DNA of 36,960 nucleotides, from positions 1 through 36,960 of the forward strand of contig DQHT01000158.1 in the NCBI GenBank assembly GCA_003531115.1, read 5' to 3'. Numbering within the stretch: position 1 is the stretch's first letter; each line of letters begins with the position of its first letter. This document shows, in pieces, positions 6,533-14,306 of this stretch. A program made the position numbers and the translations under genes. This stretch comes from Bacteroidota bacterium. GTDB lineage: Bacteria; Bacteroidota; Bacteroidia; UBA8524. A model generated the notes under the pieces. It was given only the letters and a program-made list of their open reading frames with translations. It did no database searches and had not been told where the DNA came from.

Positions 6533-9500
6533 TTATTCTTCGAGAACAAACCTAAAATACCATCCATCCATTCCTTCGATTTTTAAATAATAAAAACCCG
6601 GTTTTAATCCGTCTATTTCAAATTCGCCCACATTTACCTCTTCATTAAACACTTCAACTCCCTGGGAAGAATAGATGCGCACGACAGCCCTTCCTTCTAA
6701 ACCATGCAGATGCAAAGTTCCTTTAGTCGGGTTTGGATAGAGCGAAACACTGCCTGATGGAATTTGGCTGAACCCTGTTGTTATGAAGTACAGGGTGTCA
6801 GAAGCCGCCGGACAAAGCGATTCGGAATAGAACACCATTAATTTACCATTTCCCTGAGCGAAGATGGCGGATATGGTGTCTTTGTTTGAGGCAGATAAAA
6901 GGGTGCCATTGTCGATGGTCCATAGGTAGGTTCCGGATCCTGTGTGGCCGATCTCCGCGGTAAACAGATTGATCTGACCTGCAGACCCGGAGACATTTCC
7001 GGTGATCTCAATTTGATCGGCGCCGTTAACCCGAATATTTCCTAATGGGATACTGATTGGGCAATAAATACCACCTGGCAAAAATTCTCCGGGATATGCG
7101 TCAACCGAGGCTGGGAAAATTCCTCTCTGAAGTGAATTCAGGGTAAATAAAGAAGTATCTCCAAAAATTTCCTGTTTGTCACCGGTCTGAACGAGGTATT
7201 GAACGTCCTGTCCCAAACCCGTTGAAAGATTATTAATGAAAAGAGCCTCATCGTTGCACAATACCGTATCCGTTACAAGGTAGTCCAGGCTGATTTCCAG
7301 ATCTATCAGGGTATCAAACTGGATCGTTCGTGAAGCGATCTGATATACCAGCCCATATTGATTTTCATTGAGGACATCGAATGATAAAATAACAGGCTCG
7401 CTGTTCGTGAACATAGAAATGGGGCCATTGCTTCCTGGTCTGACCCCGCTTTTAATTTCCGGCAAACAGGGAGTTCCATAGCGGCTCAAACACGGATCCA
7501 ATACGACGCTTTGTTGTTCGAATTGGATATAATAGTCGCAATCCCGGTTGATGAGCAAACCATTCAGGTCGGGGTTAAATTGCGTTTGCGGATCGCCTTG
7601 TTCCAATTTAGGACCCAGGGAAGAGGTATCTGGAAGAATCCCAAGGTTAGGGCTGATGCCAAAAACAGGTATTTCTTTTCTTAAGGTTTGTTTTCTACCG
7701 GTACTGTCTTTGCTAATTGCTTCGATGGTATACCAGCCGGTGTCGGTGGGAATAAATTGAGCGTTTATGCCCGTTGCGAAAGTTGATCCATTGGCTTTCC
7801 ATTCCACGGTTTCATAACCTCCCGAAGGCGTGGGACGATTTCTTCCATCCGGATAATGCAGGGGATCCCGCCAATAGGAATATGCATCGAAGGGAGCTCC
7901 GGTGAACGGATCTGGTTCTTCCAACAGGTACAAAAGCGTATCCATCATTTGAAGCGTATCGCCAATGAACAGGAAAGTATCCGCAGTAGGATAAGAGAGT
8001 ATCAATGCGTTTACATGGCCGTTCACTGTATAATTAATTTGGTAAGCATCACATCCTTCAATGTGCATAAACGTATTAGAAAAGCGACCATTCCTGAGAA
8101 ATTGGGTTGGGGGCAATTCGATCAGCGTATCCCGCCAGTCCTGAAAAATTAGTTGCCCTCCATTGCTATGGCGAATGAGGATGGAGTCCTTTATTTCCGG
8201 CCCAAAGGTTGTGCCCTCCGAGCGAAGAATGTAATCGTATGAATTTGCCCCAACCTGATGGTTTCGGATAATTTCATCGTGTCGTCCCCATCCTGAAATG
8301 TTGCCATCCAATACAAAGTCAGGTTGGATACCAAAGTATAGCTCACTGATATCCTGGAGTCGGCGGTCTGTGAGGTTTATAGTCAGGCTATCGCTGTTCG
8401 TGTATTGGGCTAGCGTGCTGGTAAATCCTAAACTTTGACGAGGAAGAAGGATCGCTTTATGGAACCAAATGATGGTATCGCAATATCCCTGACCCGAGTT
8501 GGAATCGCCGTTCATAAGGTGTAATCCAACGGTGGTATAGCCATCTGTATGAAAGGATTGGCGATATCCAGCAGTAAAATAGGCCTGGTGAATAGCTGCG
8601 CCTGAAATCTTAACAAATGGATTCGGTGTGTTGTAGTTGTAACGGGTTTGCCCTTCATTGACCCAGGAGTCGAGAACATTCGGGGTATTGTCGTTCCGGT
8701 CAGCCAGGGAGTCGGTCAGGATACGGAAAGTGGTTTGGGGACGGCCACTTTTTGTATTCCAGCGCAGATAAAAATCATTCGTAAAAATACAATTTGATTC
8801 AATTTCAAAATCATCCAGCTTTGGTGTTCCAAACTGCAAGGTGAGCGAATCGACAGTGCCTTGCATGGAAACCGTATCTACACAGGTGTAATGAACGGTA
8901 TATATCTCCTGCCCACCAAAGAGGTGTTTTGCCGCAGAATCCAGGGAATAGCGGCAATTTGAATTCACGTTAATGCCGTTTTTGGTATCGGTAGTACAGG
9001 CCGGGGCTGCCAGGTCGCCAAAATCCCATACACCCTTTACACGATCATGCCGGTTTCCACCTGCAAGGTGATCATCGGAGGGGTTTGCATCATTAAAATA
9101 GTAAAGGCTTGACTGGGAAAGGAATACCGTATCGGCGGTGCTGCAAGAAGCCAGTACGGTATAGCCAGGTGGGTTTATATGTGCAAGCGGACCGCTAATA
9201 AATACGTCGAGGGAATCGGCCAGGGTTGAACAAGCAGGGGCTATTTCCTGCAGGATGACAGTATATTTCCCGGGACCAGAAAAAGTATGTTTTGCAGTAT
9301 CTTTAAAAGCAGCGTTCATTGGACCGCTACTGGGATCACCAAAATTCCAGTAAAACTGCGCCTCCGGATGGGGGGGAGTGGAAAAGGAAATCGTCGCATC
9401 TTTTATAAAGAGGGTGTCGGCCTTATCAGTCGTGATAATTGGGTTGAATACAGAGCGCCGAAGTGCATCGGTTCTTTCACAGCCATCTTTATCCCACACT

Positions 9501-10309
9501 TTTAGTGCGAGTGTAGGCAATCCTGAAACATTCAGCGGGTAGGCAAAGGCCAGGTGGGTAGATTCAAAGGGAACACCATCCAGCATCCATACAAATGAAT
9601 CAATTTTTGTACTGTCGAAAGTGATGGATAAGTCCGTGCCTCCGTAGGTTATCGGACCACACCAGTTACCTTTAAAAGTATATAAGTTAACACCAATGCC
9701 CTTCAAATAATTCGCAGGATATAGATGCCCGCTCTCACAGCCTCTTTGGTCAATAATTTTGGCGTTTAAATAGTATTGGCGGGAATTGAGGGAAACGTAG
9801 GTATGACAAACCGAGTCGCCGGTATTGAACTTTCCGGATACCTCAGGGGATCCATCCCCAAAGAGAATATAATGGATCGATGACCCTGAATCTTCATTCC
9901 AGATCGTACTTTGGTTTTTGATACAGATATTATTACCCTCAAAACACTGCGTATCACCAGTGGTAATGACATAATCAACCAGCGGACGCGGTGCCACAAA
10001 AAATGCGGCTGTATCCACACAGGTCGTTTGTCCGGCAGTATTCAGGCTTGTTACGATGAGTTGATAATTACCTGTGTCATACCAGATTCTAGACTTACTT
10101 CCATCAATCCTCTGGCCATTCAATTCGTATAGAAAAGAATCGGCCGTTGCGAAAGTTGGTCCCAATAATTGAACGGGCAATAAGGAAGCAATATTCTTGC
10201 AAAGGGTATCGCTTGTAGTATGAACAAGACATTGGGCTTGCAGAATTTGAACGGAGAAGGCCAGGAAGAAGAGGGGAGCAGCAAAAAGACGATTCACAGA
10301 AAACTTCAT
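6533..10309 (-). CDS. Giant secreted PKD-domain protein with T9SS C-terminal sorting domain
   Basis: Protein of 1258 residues from the ATG at 10309; the frame extends seven codons further to a TTG that is less suitable. Residues 1-25 form a signal peptide (FAAPLFFLAFSVQILQAQ). Several PKD-like beta-sandwich segments are recognisable by their W/F-x-FGD cores: LFGDGSPEVSGK with HTYVS, YWNFGDPSSGP with KHTFSGPGKY, and GVWDFGDLAAP. The C-terminal 75 residues are a type A T9SS sorting domain: SLYPNPTKGTLHL, VRIYSSQGVEV, LKPGFYYLKI and a final FRFVLEE. The sorting domain directs export through the type IX system and attachment to the cell surface or release. It lies 55 bp downstream of the FGE-fold gene and is probably co-transcribed. 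PKD arrays usually mediate adhesion or carbohydrate contact; no enzymatic domain is seen. Confidence 0.9.
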   Translation of the reverse strand: MKFSVNRLFAAPLFFLAFSVQILQAQCLVHTTSDTLCKNIASLLPVQLLGPTFATADSFLYELNGQRIDGSKSRIWYDTGNYQLIVTSLNTAGQTTCVDTAAFFVAPRPLVDYVITTGDTQCFEGNNICIKNQSTIWNEDSGSSIHYILFGDGSPEVSGKFNTGDSVCHTYVSLNSRQYYLNAKIIDQRGCESGHLYPANYLKGIGVNLYTFKGNWCGPITYGGTDLSITFDSTKIDSFVWMLDGVPFESTHLAFAYPLNVSGLPTLALKVWDKDGCERTDALRRSVFNPIITTDKADTLFIKDATISFSTPPHPEAQFYWNFGDPSSGPMNAAFKDTAKHTFSGPGKYTVILQEIAPACSTLADSLDVFISGPLAHINPPGYTVLASCSTADTVFLSQSSLYYFNDANPSDDHLAGGNRHDRVKGVWDFGDLAAPACTTDTKNGINVNSNCRYSLDSAAKHLFGGQEIYTVHYTCVDTVSMQGTVDSLTLQFGTPKLDDFEIESNCIFTNDFYLRWNTKSGRPQTTFRILTDSLADRNDNTPNVLDSWVNEGQTRYNYNTPNPFVKISGAAIHQAYFTAGYRQSFHTDGYTTVGLHLMNGDSNSGQGYCDTIIWFHKAILLPRQSLGFTSTLAQYTNSDSLTINLTDRRLQDISELYFGIQPDFVLDGNISGWGRHDEIIRNHQVGANSYDYILRSEGTTFGPEIKDSILIRHSNGGQLIFQDWRDTLIELPPTQFLRNGRFSNTFMHIEGCDAYQINYTVNGHVNALILSYPTADTFLFIGDTLQMMDTLLYLLEEPDPFTGAPFDAYSYWRDPLHYPDGRNRPTPSGGYETVEWKANGSTFATGINAQFIPTDTGWYTIEAISKDSTGRKQTLRKEIPVFGISPNLGILPDTSSLGPKLEQGDPQTQFNPDLNGLLINRDCDYYIQFEQQSVVLDPCLSRYGTPCLPEIKSGVRPGSNGPISMFTNSEPVILSFDVLNENQYGLVYQIASRTIQFDTLIDLEISLDYLVTDTVLCNDEALFINNLSTGLGQDVQYLVQTGDKQEIFGDTSLFTLNSLQRGIFPASVDAYPGEFLPGGIYCPISIPLGNIRVNGADQIEITGNVSGSAGQINLFTAEIGHTGSGTYLWTIDNGTLLSASNKDTISAIFAQGNGKLMVFYSESLCPAASDTLYFITTGFSQIPSGSVSLYPNPTKGTLHLHGLEGRAVVRIYSSQGVEVFNEEVNVGEFEIDGLKPGFYYLKIEGMDGWYFRFVLEE

Positions 10310-10364
10310 CGGAAAAATATTTTGGTACAAATTGATTCTGCAAGGTAAGTATTTCTTAGCAGAA

Positions 10365-11510
10365 CTATTCCTCGATCACTTCCATCACCCAGCGAAAGCC
10401 ACGCTCGGGAGAAGAGGACTTTTGGCCAGCATAAGTTTCTCTTGAATTGGGCATCAGATAAAAGCCACTTGAATTCCAATTACCCCCTTTTACGATTCCA
10501 TCCATAGCCACAAATTCGGCGACATTCCCGGCCATGTTATAGAGGCCAAATCCATTCGGCCAATAAGATTCACAGGGGGTTGTATAGTCGAAGCCAATTC
10601 CGTTACCCCTGCCTTCTGACCAGAAATAGGTATAGAAAGGGTTTAGAGTAGTCCTTGGTTTAGTTGAGGAGTAGAAGTGCAGCGTATCTGGATAGGTTTG
10701 ATGCGACTCTCGAATATTTCTAAAATTAAGTGTGGAATCCGAAAATACAATGTATGCGCTGTCTTGAAGTTCTACGATCCAAGCGGCTACCGGATTCCAA
10801 AAGTTGGAAGTAAACAATCCGTCTTTCTGCCGAAATTTTCCATTGTTGGTCACCTCATAAATATCCTCTCCACCCAGATAAGCATACATCCATTCTGCTT
10901 CTGTAGGGAGTCGGAATTTGACTTGTTTATATTTTCGTTTGGGGCTCTGGTTGTACTGTGTTGTCAACCAGTTCAGGTATAATTCAGCCTGATGATGGCT
11001 TATATTGACGACCGGATAAGCATTATAAGCAGGGTGATAATGGTAGTATTTCACAAAAGGTGCATTAAGTGTAAGTGGCATTTTCCATCCCTGGCTGTCC
11101 AACACAACTTCATTCAACTTATCCGGTTGGTTCACCCTGATCCAGTCTACATAAAGCCGATAATCCAAATTGCTCACCTCATAGGCAGAGAAATAATGAC
11201 CACCTGCCTTGCATTGGATGAAAGGATATGTTTCCCGCTTAAAGCCCAACTCGTCGGTATAGGGTTTGGGAGCCTGGGCACTCTCGAGATTGACCAGATA
11301 TGCCGACCAACCCCCGGAATTGGAAAGGACCAGATTTCCGAAAAGTTCATTGCGAAACGCTTTACCCCAAACCTGTGTTTGACTAATAACAACCGTGTCG
11401 GCCGGTATAAAACAGGCTTGTTTTTCAATCGCCTTCAACGTTTTTTTCTCGAACTGGGCCTCACTTATCATAGAAAAAAGGAAAAACGAAAGAAGGATGG
11501 CAGTTTTCAT
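10365..11510 (-). CDS. Secreted formylglycine-generating-enzyme-fold protein (SUMF1/EgtB/PvdO family)
   Basis: Protein of 381 residues from the ATG at 11510 (MKTAILLSFFLF..., signal peptide ending SEAQ at residue 19). The FGE-sulfatase fold is shown by YEVSNLDYRLYVDW, the RLPTEAEWMYAYLGG motif, GFGLYNMAGNVAEFV, then VKGGNWNS and GFRWVMEV at the C-terminus. These blocks occur in the family's canonical order. The two active-site cysteines of true formylglycine-generating enzymes are not apparent in the C-terminal block, so sulfatase activation is unlikely. The fold also serves in GldJ/GldK of the gliding/T9SS machinery, but this protein has an ordinary signal peptide, not a lipobox. It is transcribed with the giant T9SS substrate downstream, suggesting a joint surface function. 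Confidence 0.85.
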   Translation of the reverse strand: MKTAILLSFFLFSMISEAQFEKKTLKAIEKQACFIPADTVVISQTQVWGKAFRNELFGNLVLSNSGGWSAYLVNLESAQAPKPYTDELGFKRETYPFIQCKAGGHYFSAYEVSNLDYRLYVDWIRVNQPDKLNEVVLDSQGWKMPLTLNAPFVKYYHYHPAYNAYPVVNISHHQAELYLNWLTTQYNQSPKRKYKQVKFRLPTEAEWMYAYLGGEDIYEVTNNGKFRQKDGLFTSNFWNPVAAWIVELQDSAYIVFSDSTLNFRNIRESHQTYPDTLHFYSSTKPRTTLNPFYTYFWSEGRGNGIGFDYTTPCESYWPNGFGLYNMAGNVAEFVAMDGIVKGGNWNSSGFYLMPNSRETYAGQKSSSPERGFRWVMEVIEE

Positions 11511-11575
11511 CAGGTAAATTTTATTTCCAAATATCGGGATTAGCATTTATTTTTACCCACAAACAGTACTACACA

Positions 11576-12271
11576 ATGATCGAACTTAACCTTACCGAAC
11601 AGGAAATCCAAGCCGAACAGGCCAGTTTTATTTCCAAGGTTTACGCATGGATGTCGACCGCTTTATTGATTACCGGACTTGTAGCCTGGTACACAGCCAA
11701 TTCTCAGGTGATGGTCGAATTTATATTTAGCAATGTTTTTGTTTTTTATGGACTGATCATTGGCGAACTTCTTTTAGTAGGTGTTTTGGCCGGACTGGTA
11801 AAACGGATGTCGGCATTAACGGCCACACTGATCTTTGTCCTTTATTCGGTATTGAATGGTTTGACCATGTCCTTTATCTTTTTGCTGTATACTAGTGAAT
11901 CGATATCAAGTACTTTTTTGGTAACCTCCCTCACCTTTGGGGTGATGAGTGCTTTCGGGTATTTCACCAAACGCGACCTGACTTCCATCGGCAATATCAT
12001 GTATATGGGGTTGATCGGGATCATCATCGCCAGTGTGGTAAATATTTTCTTCGCTAACGAAATGCTTTACTGGATCATCACCTATGTTGGGGTCCTGGTA
12101 TTCGTGGGACTTACCGCTTATGACACGCAAAAGATCAAAGCGATGAACATCATCGGAAATGAGGGCACGGATGAGGACCGCAAAGAAGCCATTATGGGAG
12201 CGCTGACCTTGTATCTTGATTTTATTAACCTCTTCCTGATGCTGTTGCGTTTGTTGGGGAACAGGAAGTAG
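11576..12271 (+). CDS. Bax inhibitor-1 / YccA family membrane protein
   Basis: Protein of 231 residues with seven predicted membrane helices, at about 24-44, 52-74, 80-104, 113-130, 140-159, 164-181 and 207-227. The family signature YDTQKIK is at residues 182-188 and the C-terminal helix reads ALTLYLDFINLFLMLLRLLG, both diagnostic of the UPF0005/BI-1 family. Family members act as pH-dependent calcium leak channels or interact with the FtsH protease; which applies here is not visible. Length matches the family (220-240). It is divergent from the FGE-fold gene, with 65 bp between the starts. The stop codon TAG is followed at once by a four-unit heptamer array, annotated separately. Confidence 0.95.
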   Translation: MIELNLTEQEIQAEQASFISKVYAWMSTALLITGLVAWYTANSQVMVEFIFSNVFVFYGLIIGELLLVGVLAGLVKRMSALTATLIFVLYSVLNGLTMSFIFLLYTSESISSTFLVTSLTFGVMSAFGYFTKRDLTSIGNIMYMGLIGIIIASVVNIFFANEMLYWIITYVGVLVFVGLTAYDTQKIKAMNIIGNEGTDEDRKEAIMGALTLYLDFINLFLMLLRLLGNRK

Positions 12272-12299
12272 GGGTTCCGGGTTTCGGGTTTCAGGTTCT
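12272..12299 (+). repeat. Four-unit heptamer array (GGGTTTC type) directly after the BI-1 stop codon
   Basis: GGGTTCC, GGGTTTC, GGGTTTC and AGGTTCT follow each other without gaps, starting at the first base after the TAG stop at 12269-12271. The array marks the end of a longer repeat (12272-12439) related to the right arm of the element at 20854-21092. Confidence 0.8.
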
Positions 12300-12439
12300 G
12301 ACAGGCTGGCGCACGAATAATTTAACGCGGTGGCCCTGCTTCGCTATCGCTTCGCAGGGCGCAGCGCGGAGAGTTGGAGTTTGCTCGGCAGATTGCTTAA
12401 GCCAGAAGGAGACGTGGATTTGTTTGCCGAAGAATTGGA
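12300..12439 (+). repeat. Half copy of a long dispersed inverted-repeat element
   Basis: This segment aligns with the reverse complement of about 20955-21064. Shared blocks, in the same order, are GGCTGRCGCACGARTAATTT, GAGTTGGAGTTTGCTCGGC, ATTGCTTA(C/A)GCC and TTTGTTTGCCGA. The copy here has an extra palindrome (GCCCTGC and GCAGGGC around a 14-nt loop, 12333-12360) and lacks the second arm. It fills the 189-bp gap between the BI-1 gene and the lipoprotein gene. Confidence 0.75.
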
Positions 12440-12460
12440 TAATTTGAAGAGAGGATTTCT

Positions 12461-13078
12461 ATGAAGAAGGGGGTATGCATCATTATAACCGGAATTTTCT
12501 TTTCCTGTCATTCAGGCAAAGAGGCAATGAGGCAGGAAATGGTCGTTCATGATACGGTGATGCTTGTTGAAAAGCAGATAGATACCTTATATATCCATAA
12601 ACAAAACGAATTCGAAAACTCAGCATTTTTGATCCACGAAAGGCTGCCCGACTGGTTTCAAAAAACAGAAATACTCAAGGGAATAAAAATCAGGGAGGAC
12701 TATCAGATCGACAACAGGCTAAATCCGTTCTATTTTGAAGAAGACTTTAACGGAGACGGACATCTTGATCTTGCCATAGCCGTTAAAGAAATTAGTACTG
12801 ATAAAGCTGGATTTGCTATTATCCATGGAGGAAGCAATAAACTGTTTCTGATTGGTGCAGGCACACAAATAAAAAACGGCCTGTCCGACGATATGAATGG
12901 GTATGATGTATGGAAAGTGAGCCGGGAAAAGAAATATAATACCGAATTAGACGAAAATTATAAGGAAGAGTATATTTTTCTTTCAACCCCTGCTTTGGAA
13001 TTGACCAAAACGGAAATTGGTGGAGGTATCGTCTTTTGGAACGGTAAAGAATACGCCTACCTGCACCGGACGTGTTAA
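12461..13078 (+). CDS. Putative lipoprotein, unknown function
   Basis: Protein of 205 residues. The N-terminus (MKKGVCIIITGIFFSC) looks like a lipoprotein signal with the lipid-carrying cysteine at residue 16; the lipobox FFSC is atypical. A DFNGDGHLDLAIAV segment in the middle is the FG-GAP/dockerin-like calcium loop (DxNxDGxxD) often found in Bacteroidota surface proteins with a VCBS/FG-GAP strand. The rest is unknown; near the end GGGIVFWNGKEYAYLH resembles the terminal strand of small secreted proteins carrying this motif. The ATG overlaps the stop of a short upstream frame (ATGA), but that frame lies in repeat DNA and is probably not a gene. Confidence 0.78.
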   Translation: MKKGVCIIITGIFFSCHSGKEAMRQEMVVHDTVMLVEKQIDTLYIHKQNEFENSAFLIHERLPDWFQKTEILKGIKIREDYQIDNRLNPFYFEEDFNGDGHLDLAIAVKEISTDKAGFAIIHGGSNKLFLIGAGTQIKNGLSDDMNGYDVWKVSREKKYNTELDENYKEEYIFLSTPALELTKTEIGGGIVFWNGKEYAYLHRTC

Positions 13079-13123
13079 TTATGTCTGAGCGCTCTGACAC
13101 ACAAAAGTTGGAATTTGGTACTG

Positions 13124-13654
13124 CTATACGGATTCCTCATAAGCAGCCTTAATCCATTTTAAGACTTCAGCATTGATACTATCCAAAGTATGGATCTGAA
13201 TTCGGTTGGTACACATGGCTCCAAACGGACCTGAGTTTTCAAGTATTCCTGTTGGTTCCTGGGCTTTGAATTTGAGTCCAAGATCGATGCGGGTTTTGGA
13301 AGCGGGTTTGATCAGGGCAAACTGCTTTTTACGGATAAAACTTACACTGTCCTTTTTAGGAGTGACGGCAATATCGTTGCCTAATTTTCTAATTTCACTA
13401 TTTAGTTTGTCATAGATTGGCCTCAGGTCTTCTTTGCCTTTGTATTGGCCGATCAACAAGGCATCATCATCAAAGGAGGCGGCTGCAGATTGATTGGCAG
13501 CATGAGCAACAAAATTTGCAAAACCATGGCTAAACGCATGTTCCGTTTTCAAATAATCGACAATGGCCATATGTTTTTCTTTGCCTGATTTTTTTACCAC
13601 ATCGATCCAATGATCTAGTCCTTTGCCTGTCTTTTCAATAAGTCCTTTTTCCAT
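13124..13654 (-). CDS. DUF4287 / DUF5655 domain protein
   Basis: Protein of 176 residues from the ATG at 13654. A GTG six codons upstream is possible but would lie at the transcription start predicted from the promoter. Residues 1-60 match DUF4287: EKTGKGLDHWIDVVKKSG, then KHMAIVDYLKTEHAFSHGFANFVAHA. Residues 70-176 match DUF5655, with the strands VSFIRKKQFALIKPASKTRIDLGLKF and a C-terminal WIKAAYEES helix. The fused pair is common in Bacteroidota and Actinobacteria as a small cytoplasmic protein whose function is unknown. The gene is monocistronic and convergent with the lipoprotein gene ending at 13078. Confidence 0.88.
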   Translation of the reverse strand: MEKGLIEKTGKGLDHWIDVVKKSGKEKHMAIVDYLKTEHAFSHGFANFVAHAANQSAAASFDDDALLIGQYKGKEDLRPIYDKLNSEIRKLGNDIAVTPKKDSVSFIRKKQFALIKPASKTRIDLGLKFKAQEPTGILENSGPFGAMCTNRIQIHTLDSINAEVLKWIKAAYEESV

Positions 13655-13673
13655 GTTTAAGGGAATAATCACC

Positions 13674-13703
13674 GAAATTTAAAAACACACGCGCAAATTT
13701 CAA
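13674..13703 (-). promoter_or_regulatory. Candidate promoter of the DUF4287/DUF5655 gene
   Basis: On the reverse strand TTG (13703-13701), a 19-nt spacer and TAAATTTC (13681-13674) fit the Bacteroidota promoter pattern with one mismatch. Transcription would begin near 13667, which favours the ATG at 13654 over the GTG at 13672. Confidence 0.45.
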
Positions 13704-13747
13704 CACGAAATCGATAAACGGCATTCCGGCTTAGCTTGTTGATACCA

Positions 13748-13780
13748 TTTGTATGATCTGCCAATGTTTTTCTATATTGT
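13748..13780 (+). promoter_or_regulatory. Candidate promoter of the lipoprotein gene at 13804
   Basis: TTTG at 13748-13751, a 21-nt spacer and TATATTGT at 13773-13780 approximate the TTTG/TAnnTTTG pair. Transcription would start close to 13785, past the upstream ATG at 13783, so the ATG at 13804 is the better start. Confidence 0.4.
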
Positions 13781-13803
13781 AGATGAATCCTCATTCGTTT
13801 GTT

Positions 13804-14250
13804 ATGAAAATTAAAGTCAAAACACCCCTGTTTCTTGCATTGATCACCACGTTTATTTTGAGCGCCTGTGGAAGCAGTACATCGCTGACCAATGGTCCGA
13901 AAACAAAGCTGAAGGACGACAATACCTTTTTGCTCACTGAAATTTCAAGCGACAAAAGTTACGGGTATACGGAAGAAAATCCGATCAGGGTGGGGGGTGC
14001 CCTGGATGATGGTCCTGTGAACGAACGACGTTTTTTGAATGCCCTGGCGGGACCGGATGGGCAGGACATTACCTATACCCGCACCGGAAGTTGTTGTCCG
14101 TTTAAAACACCGAACGGCATTCAGGGAACCGGTTTGCTTGACCGTTATGAAGTAAGCATTAAAGGATTAAGCAAAAAGAGGATCCTGTATATCAACATGT
14201 ACGACAGGGCGATCCTTAAGGCTCCATTTGGTTTTACCATCAAAAAATAA
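13804..14250 (+). CDS. Small conserved lipoprotein of Bacteroidota, unknown function
   Basis: Protein of 148 residues from the ATG at 13804. The lipobox is clear: LSAC with the modified cysteine at residue 22, followed by GSSTS. The mature part has the conserved GYTEENPIRVGG and ERRFLNALAGPDG segments, GSCCPFKTPNG, and LLDRYEVSIKGL. To my knowledge members of this family are sometimes labelled as 2-dehydro-3-deoxyphosphooctonate aldolase; this is a secreted lipoprotein of about 125 mature residues with no TIM-barrel sequence, so that label would be wrong. The two adjacent cysteines could form a disulfide. It is a single gene ending in a hairpin terminator shared with aconitase. Confidence 0.85.
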   Translation: MKIKVKTPLFLALITTFILSACGSSTSLTNGPKTKLKDDNTFLLTEISSDKSYGYTEENPIRVGGALDDGPVNERRFLNALAGPDGQDITYTRTGSCCPFKTPNGIQGTGLLDRYEVSIKGLSKKRILYINMYDRAILKAPFGFTIKK

Positions 14251-14255
14251 AAAAA

Positions 14256-14279
14256 GGCAGCCATTACGACTGCCCTTTT
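14256..14279. terminator. Bidirectional terminator between lipoprotein gene and aconitase
   Basis: GGCAG (14256-14260) and CTGCC (14270-14274) form a hairpin with a 9-nt loop, flanked by an A run on the left and CTTTTA on the right. Each strand therefore has a T-rich tract after the stem. It separates the convergent genes ending at 14250 and 14307. Confidence 0.7.
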
Positions 14280-14306
14280 ATTCAAAGTATTTTGGTTCGA
14301 ATCTGT

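Noticed and set aside
10365..11510. Assignment of the FGE-fold protein as GldK or GldJ, or as an active formylglycine-generating enzyme
   Set aside because: It has no lipobox as expected for GldJ/GldK, no other gld/spr genes are near, and the FGE catalytic cysteine pair is not visible.
12365..12463. Short frame ending in an ATGA overlap with the lipoprotein gene (33 codons, ending LKRGFL)
   Set aside because: It lies largely in the dispersed repeat shared with the 20.9-kb element, has no credible start codon and the overlap can be chance.
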